From: Mycolicibacterium palauense
GTDB lineage: Bacteria > Actinomycetota > Actinomycetes > Mycobacteriales > Mycobacteriaceae
Assembly (NCBI RefSeq): GCF_002592005.1
Contig: NZ_NVQF01000009.1
Location: 1 to 64,000 of the forward strand
Direction: 5' to 3'
Length of the DNA stretch: 64,000 nucleotides
Shown: one piece after another, positions 56,247 to 63,809 of the stretch
How the letters are laid out: every line of letters begins with the position of its first letter
Position numbering within the stretch: position 1 is the first letter of the stretch
Notes under the pieces: generated by a model
What the model was told of the DNA's origin: nothing
Seen by the model: only the letters and a program-made list of their open reading frames with translations
Databases searched by the model: none
Position numbers and translations under genes: made by a program

Positions 56247-57371
56247 ATGCCCGGGCTGGCGCTGACCGTCGAGATCCTGGAGCGCGCCGACGCGCTGGCT
56301 CGCTCCCTCGCGCCGGCGCCGGGCACCGGTGCCCCCGATGCGCTGGGTGCCCTCACCGGACGCGCGGCGCTGCTGGGTCTGTACTCGCGGGGCCCGGTCT
56401 CCGCCGGCGGAGGCACCCACCTGATGCGCACCGCCGACGGCTGGTCGGCGCTGACGCTGTCGCGTCCCGACGACGTCGAGGCGGTCCCGGCGCTGCTGGA
56501 GTGCGACCGCGTCGGGACCGACCCGTGGCCGGCCCTGCACCGCTGGGCGGCCACGCGGCCGGCGGCGGCGGTCACCGGACGCGCGGCGCTGCTGGGTCTG
56601 CCGGCGGCCACCCTGGGCGAGGCGGCACCCGATGAGCCCCTGATCACCGGCTGCGGACCCCGGGGGCAACCGCGGACGGTGGCCGGGCTGCTGGTGGTCG
56701 ATCTGACCTCCATGTGGGCCGGACCGTGGTGCGCGCAGCTGCTGCATCGCGCCGGCGCCACCGTGGTGAAGGTCGAGAGCCCGTCGCGGCCCGACGGCAC
56801 CCGGGCCGGCGAACCGTCCTTCTTCGACTGGATGAACAGTGGAAAGCTCTGTTACGGCGTCGATTTCGACCGAGATCGAGACGACCTTGCGGCGCTTCTC
56901 TCGGTCGCCGACGTGGTGCTGGAGGGGTCGCGACCGGCGGCGCTGCACCGGCGTGGGCTGGGCCCGTGCGACGTGGCCGCGCGGCCCGGCCGGGTGTGGA
57001 CGCGGATCACCGGGCACGGCACCGTCGGCGACAACGCCGGGCGGGTCGCCTTCGGCGACGATGCCGCGGTGGCGGGCGGTCTCGTCGGGCACGACGACAC
57101 CGGCTGCGTGTTTCTCGGCGACGCCATCGCCGATCCCCTGACCGGAATGGCCGCCGCGGAAGCCGTGGTCGATTCGCTGGGACGGGGCGGGGGCGAGCTG
57201 ATCGAGATGTCGATGGCCGCCGTCGCCGCGGGATACGCCGCCGGCCCCGCGACGCCGATCGAGGTGGACCCGGTGCCGCCCGACACCGGTGCGGTGCCCG
57301 CCGGAGCACTGGGCTCGGCGAACCCGGTCGTGCACCGGCTGGTGGCCGAACGGCGCGGTGCCCCATGCTGA
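56247..57371 (+). CDS. CoA transferase family III with rearranged domain order
   Basis: 374 residues. The typical N-terminal CoA-transferase motif appears only at about residue 150 (GLLVVDLTSMWAGPWCAQLLHRAGATVVKVESPSRPDGTR), followed by the region of the catalytic Asp (GDAIADPLTGMAAAEAV). About 145 residues precede it, including DGWSALTLSRPDDVEAVPALL, which resembles the small domain that normally follows. The protein then ends early. This looks like a permuted arrangement, known or suspected in some actinobacterial family III enzymes (inference). A 29-bp direct repeat lies in the N-terminal part. ATG 56247 is 6 bp after the previous stop. Confidence 0.78.
   Translation: MPGLALTVEILERADALARSLAPAPGTGAPDALGALTGRAALLGLYSRGPVSAGGGTHLMRTADGWSALTLSRPDDVEAVPALLECDRVGTDPWPALHRWAATRPAAAVTGRAALLGLPAATLGEAAPDEPLITGCGPRGQPRTVAGLLVVDLTSMWAGPWCAQLLHRAGATVVKVESPSRPDGTRAGEPSFFDWMNSGKLCYGVDFDRDRDDLAALLSVADVVLEGSRPAALHRRGLGPCDVAARPGRVWTRITGHGTVGDNAGRVAFGDDAAVAGGLVGHDDTGCVFLGDAIADPLTGMAAAEAVVDSLGRGGGELIEMSMAAVAAGYAAGPATPIEVDPVPPDTGAVPAGALGSANPVVHRLVAERRGAPC
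56353..56381 (+). repeat. 29-bp direct repeat inside the CoA transferase gene, copy 1
   Basis: Identical over 29 bases to 56572-56600; the copies are 219 bp apart (73 codons) and in the same frame, both encoding TGRAALLGL. Confidence 0.95.
56572..56600 (+). repeat. 29-bp direct repeat inside the CoA transferase gene, copy 2
   Basis: Second copy, identical to 56353-56381. Recombination between the copies would delete 73 codons without a frameshift. Confidence 0.95.
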
Positions 57372-58699
57372 TCCGCTCGGGTGTCCGCCTCGACGGCCGG
57401 ACGGTCGACATCCGGGTGGAGGCGACCGTCGTGGAGGTCGGCGCCCGCCTGTCGGTGCGCCCGGGGGAGGAGGTGATCGACGCCCGCGGCAATCTCGTGT
57501 TGCCCGGACTGCACGATCATCATCTGCACCTGCGCTCCACCGCGGCCGCCCTGGCCTCGGTGCCGGTGGGGCCGCCGCGCGTGCGTGATCGCGGCGAGTT
57601 CGTCGCCGCGCTGCGCCGGGCGCGCCCCGATCCGGACGGCTGGATTCGTGCCGTCGGCTACCACGACAGTGTCGCCGGGGAACTGACCCGCCACATCCTC
57701 GACGCCGCCGCGCCCGAGAACCCGGTGCGGGTCCAGCACCGCAGCGGGGCGCTGTGGGTGCTCAACTCCGCCGCGCTGCGGCGGGTCGGTGCCGCCGACC
57801 ACGCCGACGGCCGTTTCCTGCGCGGCGACCCGCTGCCGGAGCCGCCCCGCCGGGAGCCGTCGCTGGATGCGCTCGGCGAGCTCCTGGTGGCCCGCGGCGT
57901 CACCGGTGTCACCGACGCGACACCCGGTCAGGGTGCGCGCGATCTGGACGGGATCGCCGCGCAGCGGCGCTCGGGACGGTTCCGGCCGCGGGTGCACTGC
58001 CTGGCGCCGGCGGGGCTGAGCGCACCCGAGGGCCTTTCCGTGGGCCCCGCGAAGCGGATCCTCGACGACCACACCCTGAACCTCGCCGAACTGCAGGACT
58101 GGGTGGCCGCCAACCATGCCGAGGATCACCCGGTGGCCGTGCACTGCGTCACCGACGCCCAACTCGTCGTCGTCCTGGCGGCGCTGCAAGCTGTCGGCGC
58201 GCACCCCGGGGACCGGGTCGAGCACGCGGCGATGGTCCCCGACGACTGCGTCGAGGACCTGGCCGCTCTCGGGGTCACGGTGGTGACGCAGCCGAACTTC
58301 GTGGCCGAACGCGGTGACGAGTACCGCGCCGAGCTGCCCGCCGCGGAGCTCGACCGGCTCTGGCGGGTGGGCACGCTGGTGGCCGCGGGGGTGCGGGTGG
58401 CGCTGTCCACCGATGCCCCGTTCGGGGTGGCCGACCCGTGGGCGGCGATGCGTGCGGCGGTGCACCGGCGTTCCCCGTCGGGGGCACTCATCGGGCCGCG
58501 GGAACGGCTCTCGCCGGACGCGGCGCTGTCGATGTTCCTCGGCCGCGCCGACGACCCCGCCCGCGCGCGCACCCTGGCGCCGGGGGAGCCCGGCGATGTG
58601 TGCGTGCTGTCGGGTCCACCGGCGGCGGTGCTGGGCGAACTCGACGCCGGAATGGTGGCGGCGACGGTGGTCGGCGGTCGGGTCTGCTATCGGCGCTGA
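57365..58699 (+). CDS. Amidohydrolase (metal-dependent, YtcJ-like)
   Basis: 444 residues with a TIM-barrel amidohydrolase pattern: GLHDHHLHLRS (first metal His pair), HCVTDAQLVVVLAAL, VEHAAMVPDD, and ALSTDAPFGVADPW with the catalytic Asp, then GEPGDVCVLSG near the C-terminus. It resembles YtcJ-type hydrolases of amides or cyclic compounds; the substrate is unknown. ATG 57365 overlaps the CoA transferase by 7 bp. Last gene of the plus-strand operon, convergent with the acyl-CoA dehydrogenase remnant 20 bp away. Confidence 0.83.
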   Translation: MLIRSGVRLDGRTVDIRVEATVVEVGARLSVRPGEEVIDARGNLVLPGLHDHHLHLRSTAAALASVPVGPPRVRDRGEFVAALRRARPDPDGWIRAVGYHDSVAGELTRHILDAAAPENPVRVQHRSGALWVLNSAALRRVGAADHADGRFLRGDPLPEPPRREPSLDALGELLVARGVTGVTDATPGQGARDLDGIAAQRRSGRFRPRVHCLAPAGLSAPEGLSVGPAKRILDDHTLNLAELQDWVAANHAEDHPVAVHCVTDAQLVVVLAALQAVGAHPGDRVEHAAMVPDDCVEDLAALGVTVVTQPNFVAERGDEYRAELPAAELDRLWRVGTLVAAGVRVALSTDAPFGVADPWAAMRAAVHRRSPSGALIGPRERLSPDAALSMFLGRADDPARARTLAPGEPGDVCVLSGPPAAVLGELDAGMVAATVVGGRVCYRR

Positions 58700-58719
58700 G
58701 GGCAGGCGGTTCGGTGCGG

Positions 58720-58989
58720 TCAGTGCGGGAGGTCCCGAAACGGGGTGTCCCGGAAGGGGTCGGGTTCCTTGGGCAGCCCGAGCACCCGTTCGCCGATGAT
58801 GTTGCGCTGGATCTGGTCGGTGCCGCCGCCGATCGAGGTGAAATAGGCGTTGAGCGCGCGGAAGGTGACCGCGTCGCCGACCGGGTTGTCCGGTCCGGAC
58901 AGCATCGTCTCGGCGCCGGCGATCTCGGTCTGAACCCGGGCCGTCTCGTGCAGCGTGCCCCGTTCCTCCTCCGTCGCTTGCGGTGTCAT
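58720..58989 (-). pseudogene. Acyl-CoA dehydrogenase C-terminal remnant
   Basis: The 89-codon frame ends in NAYFTSIGGGTDQIQRNIIGERVLGLPKEPDPF, the FAD-contacting C-terminal segment of acyl-CoA dehydrogenases, which are normally about 380-400 residues. No N-terminal or middle domain is found in any frame upstream, where an esterase gene ends 10 bp away. An in-frame ATG (58989) allows translation of the piece, but without the FAD and substrate domains it cannot be an enzyme alone. It is probably what a deletion left of a fadE gene that belonged to this island. Confidence 0.75.
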
Positions 58990-58999
58990 GGCCGGCGCG

Positions 59000-59896
59000 T
59001 CATTCCCCGAACGCCGACCGCAGGCTGGCGCATTGGCTCTCGAAGAACGACCGGGCCACCGCCGAACCCGGCCGGAGGCCGTCGAACCCGTGGAACGCCC
59101 CGGGAACCACCTCCACCTCGCAGGGCACGCCGGCCTCGGTGAGTCGTTGCGCGTAGGACAGATCCTCGTCGTGGAACAGGTCCATGGTCCCCACCCCGAT
59201 CCAGGCCGGCGGCAGCCCCGCCAGGTCGGTACGTCGGGCCGGGACGGCGACATCCGGGTCGGCGGTACCGAGATAGGCCCGCCATCCGAAGGCGTTGCTG
59301 TGCCGGTCCCACAACCGGTACTCGCGACCGTCGTGGCGGGGGTCGGCGGCGCTGCGGTCGTCGAGCATCGGGTAGACCAGCAGCTGTCGCACCGGGGTCA
59401 CGGCGGAACGCTCGCGCGCCAGGAAGGCCAGCGCGGCCGCGAGGCCACCGCCGGCGCTGGCGCCGCCGACGGCCACCCGGTCGGGGTCCACCGCGGGCAG
59501 GCCGGCCAGCCAGGTCAGCGCGGCGTGGCAGTCCTCGACGCCGGCCGGATAGGGATGCTCGGGGGCCAGCCGGTAGTCGACGGCGGCGACGGTCGCCCCG
59601 AGCTCGTCGGCGAAACGCCGGCACAGCCGGTCGTCCTGGGCCGCGGTGCCGATGAGATAGCCGCCGCCGTGGATCCACAACAGCGCCGGGCCCGGCTCGG
59701 TGCGCCCGGGCGGGCGGTGCAGCCGGACCCGGATCCCGTCGGCGGTGGTGAGCTGCTCGACGCCGGGGGGTTGCGGCAGCAGTCTCTGCAGATTCTGTGC
59801 GGCCCGCAACACGCTGAGAGAGCGGGGCCGGACCAGGACCTGCGGGGTGAACCGTGCGGCGGTGCGCAGTTCGGGGTGAATATCGGTGATGGCCAT
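59000..59896 (-). CDS. lipW: Hormone-sensitive-lipase-family esterase (LipW-like)
   Basis: 298-residue alpha/beta hydrolase. HGGGYLIG oxyanion motif (about 75), nucleophile GASAGGG with Ser near 147, acid in TMDLFHDED and His in GAFHGFDG: a full triad of the HSL/LipH-LipW group. Cytosolic carboxylesterase for short-chain esters; substrate unknown. ATG 59896 (a GTG directly before it at 59899 is equally possible). The next gene downstream on this strand is the dehydrogenase remnant. It is divergent from the TetR regulator. The lipW name rests on position after an Rv0216-like gene and is tentative. Confidence 0.82.
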   Translation of the reverse strand: MAITDIHPELRTAARFTPQVLVRPRSLSVLRAAQNLQRLLPQPPGVEQLTTADGIRVRLHRPPGRTEPGPALLWIHGGGYLIGTAAQDDRLCRRFADELGATVAAVDYRLAPEHPYPAGVEDCHAALTWLAGLPAVDPDRVAVGGASAGGGLAAALAFLARERSAVTPVRQLLVYPMLDDRSAADPRHDGREYRLWDRHSNAFGWRAYLGTADPDVAVPARRTDLAGLPPAWIGVGTMDLFHDEDLSYAQRLTEAGVPCEVEVVPGAFHGFDGLRPGSAVARSFFESQCASLRSAFGE

Positions 59897-60063
59897 CACA
59901 GCGAGCCTAGGGCAGGGTGACCGTGGTCGCGGCGTCCCGCCCGGGCCGGCGGCTATCGTCGCGGAGTGGGCGTGCGGCGGGTACGCGGGATGCCTGGCGC
60001 CGGGACCCCCACATGCGGGTGGAGGCGGGGAAGATCCCGGAGAAGACCGGAGAAGGAGGCGGG

Positions 60064-60708
60064 GTGACGAAGTCGACGGGCCCGGGTGCGGAGCGGCTCG
60101 GGCGTCCCCGCCTGTTCGATGACGACACCGAGCGGCGGATGATCATGGACGCCGCGGTGCGGGTGATGGACCGAAACGGCTACACGGCGATGTCGGTCGC
60201 GGATGTGTTGGCCGAGGCCGCCCTGTCGACCAGCAGTTTCTACCGGCATTTCGCGTCCAAGGACGCGCTGGCCGAGGCGTTGATCCGCCGGGACGGCCGT
60301 TCGGCGAGGCGCTATCTGGAGCGGGCCGTCGGCGCGGCGGCCGACCCGCTGGCCGCGTTTCACGCCTGGCTGGACGCGCTGCTCGACTTGTTCTTCGCGC
60401 CCCGGCGAGCCGAACGGGTGGTGCTGTTCAGCGCGGCCGACGTGCTGGGCTCCAAGACCATGACCGAGGTGACCGAGGAGATGCGGTGGCTGCTGGCCGA
60501 GCCGGCGGTCGAGGTGCTGCGCGCCGGCCACCGTGCCGGGGTGCTGAATTCGCCTGCCCCCGAGGCCGATGCGGTGAGCCTGTTCGCTCTGGTGAGCCAG
60601 CTGGCGTGGTCCGAGCACGGGTACCGCGGGGACCGGGTGGGCACCCGCGCCCACGTGATGCGGTTCGCCGGTCCGGCCCTGCGGCTGTCACCCCAGCCGG
60701 GTCAATAG
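60064..60708 (+). CDS. TetR-family transcriptional regulator
   Basis: 214 residues: N-terminal HTH (ERRMIMDAAVRVMDRNGYTAMSVADVLAEAALSTSSFYRHFASKDALAEALI) and a ligand-binding helical domain. GTG 60064 has AGAAGGAGG close upstream. It is divergent from the LipW-like gene and surrounded by CoA-thioester catabolic genes, so it probably controls this island in response to an acyl-CoA or related intermediate. Its 3' end overlaps the convergent thiolase-like gene by 21 bp. Confidence 0.88.
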   Translation: MTKSTGPGAERLGRPRLFDDDTERRMIMDAAVRVMDRNGYTAMSVADVLAEAALSTSSFYRHFASKDALAEALIRRDGRSARRYLERAVGAAADPLAAFHAWLDALLDLFFAPRRAERVVLFSAADVLGSKTMTEVTEEMRWLLAEPAVEVLRAGHRAGVLNSPAPEADAVSLFALVSQLAWSEHGYRGDRVGTRAHVMRFAGPALRLSPQPGQ

Positions 60709-61887
60709 CATGCATCCCGAGACGGGGCCGCCCCCGTTGGACACCACCGCGACCTCGGGCGTCCCGCCGACCTGACGGGCGCCGCCCTCGCCGCGCAGCT
60801 GCAGCACCGCCTCGTGCAGGAATCCGTACCCGTGCAGGCGGCCCGCCGACAACTGGCCGCCGTGGGTGTTGACCGGCAATTCGCCGTCGAGTGCGATCCG
60901 GTGCCCGCCGTCGACGAACGGCCCGCTCTCGCCGTGGCCGCAGAACCCGAGTGCCTCCAGCCACGACATCGTCAGCCAGGAGAAGCCGTCGTAGAGTTCG
61001 GCGACGTCGACGTCGGTGGGCCGCAGGTCGGTGCGCGACCACATCTGTGCGGCCGAGGTCCGTGCGGGCATGGTCGTCAGGTCGTCCCACTGGTCCCAGG
61101 ACGGGCGGCCGCGCAGCGCGGTGCCGACGGCCTCGATGCGCGCCACCGGATGGGCGACGGCCCGGGCGTGCTCGGAGAGCGAGACGACCAGCGCCGTGGA
61201 ACCGTCCACCGGGACGTCGCAGTCGTAGAGCCGGAACGGGGTGGAGATCATCCGCGCGGCCAGGTAGTCCTCCATGGTCAGCGGGTCGCGGAAGACCGCC
61301 CTGTCGTTCAGTGCGGCGTTGCGCCGCGCGGTGAGCGCGATCTGGGCCAGTTGCCGTTCGGTGGTGCCGAATTCGTGGATGTGCCGGTTGGCGTACATGG
61401 CCAGCCAGTTGGCCGCGGAGTACGCGCGAAACGGCAGGGTCCACTGCATCACCCCCGTCGCGGTCACCCCGGTCGCACCGTCGCCGCCGAGGCCGATGCC
61501 GGGCCGTCCGCCCCGGCCCTGCGCGGTGGATTCGGTCACCGTCCGGTAGACCAGCACGTGGCGGGCCAGTCCCATCGAGACGGCCATCGCGGCGTTGATC
61601 ACGGCCTGCAGCTGTGCCGGTCCCTCGGCGCCGCCGCTGTGCCAGTTCAGCTCCAGCCGCAGCGCATCCTGGACGGCGGGCGAGCCGGGGCCGCTGAACC
61701 CCGGATATCCGGCGATGCCGCCCGGATAGGTGGCCAGGCCGTCGATGTCGGCGACGGTCAGCCCGGCGTCGCCGATCGCCGCCAGTGCGGCGTCGACGGT
61801 GAGCGCGAGTTCGTCGCGGCCGAGCCGGCGGCCGATCTCCGACTGGCCGATGCCGGAGATGACCGCGCGGTTCTCCGGGGACCTCAT
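60688..61887 (-). CDS. Thiolase-like lipid-transfer protein (Ltp2-type aldolase candidate)
   Basis: 399 residues of the thiolase superfamily, SCP-x/Ltp branch: VISGIGQSEIGRRLGRDELALTVDAALAAIGDAGL, PFRLYDCDVPVDGSTALVVS, VDVAELYDGFSWLTMSWLEALGFCGHGESG, and GGQLSAGRLHGYGFLHEAV. Relatives such as Ltp2, paired with a DUF35 protein, cleave tertiary beta-hydroxyacyl-CoA esters by retro-aldol reaction in steroid side-chain degradation. ATG 61887 overlaps the stop of the upstream DUF35 gene (ATGA), giving exactly such a pair. Exact substrate not determinable. Confidence 0.83.
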   Translation of the reverse strand: MRSPENRAVISGIGQSEIGRRLGRDELALTVDAALAAIGDAGLTVADIDGLATYPGGIAGYPGFSGPGSPAVQDALRLELNWHSGGAEGPAQLQAVINAAMAVSMGLARHVLVYRTVTESTAQGRGGRPGIGLGGDGATGVTATGVMQWTLPFRAYSAANWLAMYANRHIHEFGTTERQLAQIALTARRNAALNDRAVFRDPLTMEDYLAARMISTPFRLYDCDVPVDGSTALVVSLSEHARAVAHPVARIEAVGTALRGRPSWDQWDDLTTMPARTSAAQMWSRTDLRPTDVDVAELYDGFSWLTMSWLEALGFCGHGESGPFVDGGHRIALDGELPVNTHGGQLSAGRLHGYGFLHEAVLQLRGEGGARQVGGTPEVAVVSNGGGPVSGCMLLTRLG

Positions 61888-62294
61888 GACGCCGCGGGAC
61901 AAAACAGCGGCAGGTGGATCGGTTCGTGCCGCTCGAACGTCACCTCGAGTGGCATGCCGACGTGGACGTCGTCGGGGGAGACGCCGACGACGTTGGTCGT
62001 CAGCCGCAGTCCGGGTTGTTCGGGGAATTCGACGATGCCGATGACGTAGGGCCGGCTGTCGCCGTCCCAGGCCTGGTGGTTGACCGTGAACGAGTACAGC
62101 GTGGCGCGCCCGGACACGGGATGTGGCGACGCGTCGCGGCTCCCGCACCGGGGGCAGTACGGGGCGGGCGGGTGGATGTAGAACGTGCACGCCGTGCACC
62201 GCAGAAACCGCAGCGCCCCGTCGCGGCCCATGGTCCAGAAGAAGCCGGTGGGCCCGTCCGCCGGCGGCAGCACGCGCCTCGGTTCCGTCGGCAT
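61884..62294 (-). CDS. DUF35 OB-fold/zinc-ribbon protein, Ltp partner
   Basis: 136 residues: zinc ribbon with CTAC (about 37-40) and CPRCGS (about 49-54), then an OB-fold domain (GRATLYSFTVNHQAWDGDSRPYVIGIVEFPEQPGLRLTTNVVG). In steroid-degrading actinobacteria, Ltp2 forms a complex with such DUF35 subunits that position the acyl-CoA. It lies upstream of the Ltp gene with a 4-bp overlap. ATG 62294. It is divergent from the P450 gene. Confidence 0.87.
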   Translation of the reverse strand: MPTEPRRVLPPADGPTGFFWTMGRDGALRFLRCTACTFYIHPPAPYCPRCGSRDASPHPVSGRATLYSFTVNHQAWDGDSRPYVIGIVEFPEQPGLRLTTNVVGVSPDDVHVGMPLEVTFERHEPIHLPLFCPAAS

Positions 62295-62335
62295 GGTGCG
62301 CTCCCTCCAGCCTCGTGGGCGGCAGTGCCCGAGAC

Positions 62336-62375
62336 TTCAAAAATAGCATTTGAAAAATATGGTGCCTAATGGCAC
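62336..62375. promoter_or_regulatory. AT-rich divergent promoter region with two inverted repeats
   Basis: TTCAAA-N7-TTTGAA (62336-62354) and GTGCC-TAAT-GGCAC (62362-62375) lie side by side in the only AT-rich stretch of the DUF35/P450 intergenic region. Symmetry and position suggest operator and promoter elements for both directions; neither matches the KstR or KstR2 motifs that I remember. Confidence 0.45.
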
Positions 62376-62434
62376 GCTGGTCACAGCGACGCGGCTGGGG
62401 GGACCGCGCCGCCGAGTGTGACGTCGACGACAAC

Positions 62435-62495
62435 GTCGGTGAAGACGTCGGTGAAGACGGTCGGTGAAGACGTCGCTGAAGACGTCGGTGAGCCT
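62435..62495 (+). repeat. 12-bp tandem repeat in the P450 leader
   Basis: Five units of GTCGGTGAAGAC type at 62435, 62447, 62460, 62472 and 62484 (the last with a divergent end), with one extra G at 62459 that shifts the period. If the GTG at 62511 is the true start, the array lies entirely in the untranslated leader. Confidence 0.85.
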
Positions 62496-62510
62496 GTCGA
62501 GGAGCCTGCA

Positions 62511-63809
62511 GTGGCGCACGAAACGCCGGCACCGCGAGAACCGCGTGCATCGTCGGCTGCATCCGGGTCGGTGACACCAGGGCCTTCGGTGACACCAGGG
62601 CCTTCGGCGACACTGTCCAACCCGCTGGGGCTGGCCGGGGACGAGGTGGGCACCAACCCCCACCCGATCTACGCGGGCCTGCGCGAGAACTCGCCGGTGC
62701 TGCACGTCGACGGGGTCGGCACCCTGGTCAGTTCGTGGGCGCTGGTCGACGAGGTGCTCGACGACGTGGGACTGTTCTCCTCGGCGTTGACCGCCGGCGA
62801 CCTCAAGAATGAGCGCCCGTTGATCCCGCTGCAGATCGACCCGCCCGAGCACCGCAAGTTCCGGCGCATCCTCGACCCGCTGTTCTCGCCGAAACGGATG
62901 AAACAGCGTGAGGGTGACGTCGAGGATCTGGTCCATCGTCTGATCGACGGCTTCGCGGGATCGCCCGAAATCGACTTCGTCGCCGACTTCTCGGTGCCCT
63001 TTCCCAGCCAGGTGTTCCTGACGATGCTGGGGCTGCCCGTCGCCGAGCTCCCCCGCTTCCTGGCGATGAAGGACGGCATCATCAGGCCCGATGCCGTGGT
63101 GGGCAAGCCCTACGACCATCCCGAGGTCCAGGCGCACCAGCGTGCCACGGCCCGGTCGATCTACGACTACTTCGACGGGGTGATCGCCTCGCGCCGGGGC
63201 CAGGGTGGCGACGACCTGATGAGCCATTTCCTGAGCGCCGAGATCGACGGCGAACGGCTGAGTCACGACGACATCCTCGACATCTGCTTTCTGTTCCTGA
63301 TCGCCGGTCTGGACACCGTGTCGGCCTCGCTGGACTGCTTCTTCAAGCATCTGATCGACAACCCGGCCCTGCGGCGGGCCATCACCGATGACCCGGACCT
63401 GGTCCCCGCGGTGGTCGAGGAGCTGCTGCGTTGGGAGACGCCGGTGATGGTGGTCCCGCGTGCGGCGACCCGCGACACGGTCCTGGGCGGCTGCCCGATC
63501 CGGACCGGTGAGCGGGTCCTGGTGATGCTCGGTGCGGCCAACACCGACGGCTCCGCCGAACCGGGCAACGAGTCTCCCGAGTTCTCCCGCAAGATCAAGC
63601 GCCACTTCGGTTTCGGTGGCGGACCCCACCGGTGTCTGGGGTCGCATCTGGCGCGTGTCGAACTGCAGATGGCCCTGCGGGTCTGGCACCGGCGCGTCCC
63701 CGACTACGCGCTGAAGCCGGGTGCCGAGCTGAGGTTCACCACCGGTGTCCGGGCCGCGCACGCCTTCCCGATGACCCTGGGCCCCGTGCTGCCCCGCGGA
63801 TATCCGTGA
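62511..63809 (+). CDS. Cytochrome P450
   Basis: 432 residues: I-helix AGLDTVSAS (about 265), ExxR as EELLRW, and heme loop FGFGGGPHRCLGSHLAR with the ligand Cys at 375. This is a class I bacterial P450 that hydroxylates a lipid or ring compound with ferredoxin partners. GTG 62511 is chosen because GAGGAG is 6 bases upstream and the length is normal; an upstream GTG (62418) would translate the repeat region. Two 18-bp repeats encode TPGPSV near the N-terminus. The stop overlaps the next gene (GTGA). Confidence 0.9.
   Translation: MAHETPAPREPRASSAASGSVTPGPSVTPGPSATLSNPLGLAGDEVGTNPHPIYAGLRENSPVLHVDGVGTLVSSWALVDEVLDDVGLFSSALTAGDLKNERPLIPLQIDPPEHRKFRRILDPLFSPKRMKQREGDVEDLVHRLIDGFAGSPEIDFVADFSVPFPSQVFLTMLGLPVAELPRFLAMKDGIIRPDAVVGKPYDHPEVQAHQRATARSIYDYFDGVIASRRGQGGDDLMSHFLSAEIDGERLSHDDILDICFLFLIAGLDTVSASLDCFFKHLIDNPALRRAITDDPDLVPAVVEELLRWETPVMVVPRAATRDTVLGGCPIRTGERVLVMLGAANTDGSAEPGNESPEFSRKIKRHFGFGGGPHRCLGSHLARVELQMALRVWHRRVPDYALKPGAELRFTTGVRAAHAFPMTLGPVLPRGYP

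Noticed and set aside
62336..62375. KstR/KstR2 binding site
   Set aside because: The inverted repeats TTCAAA-N7-TTTGAA and GTGCC-TAAT-GGCAC do not fit the cholesterol-regulon motifs I remember, so no regulator is assigned.
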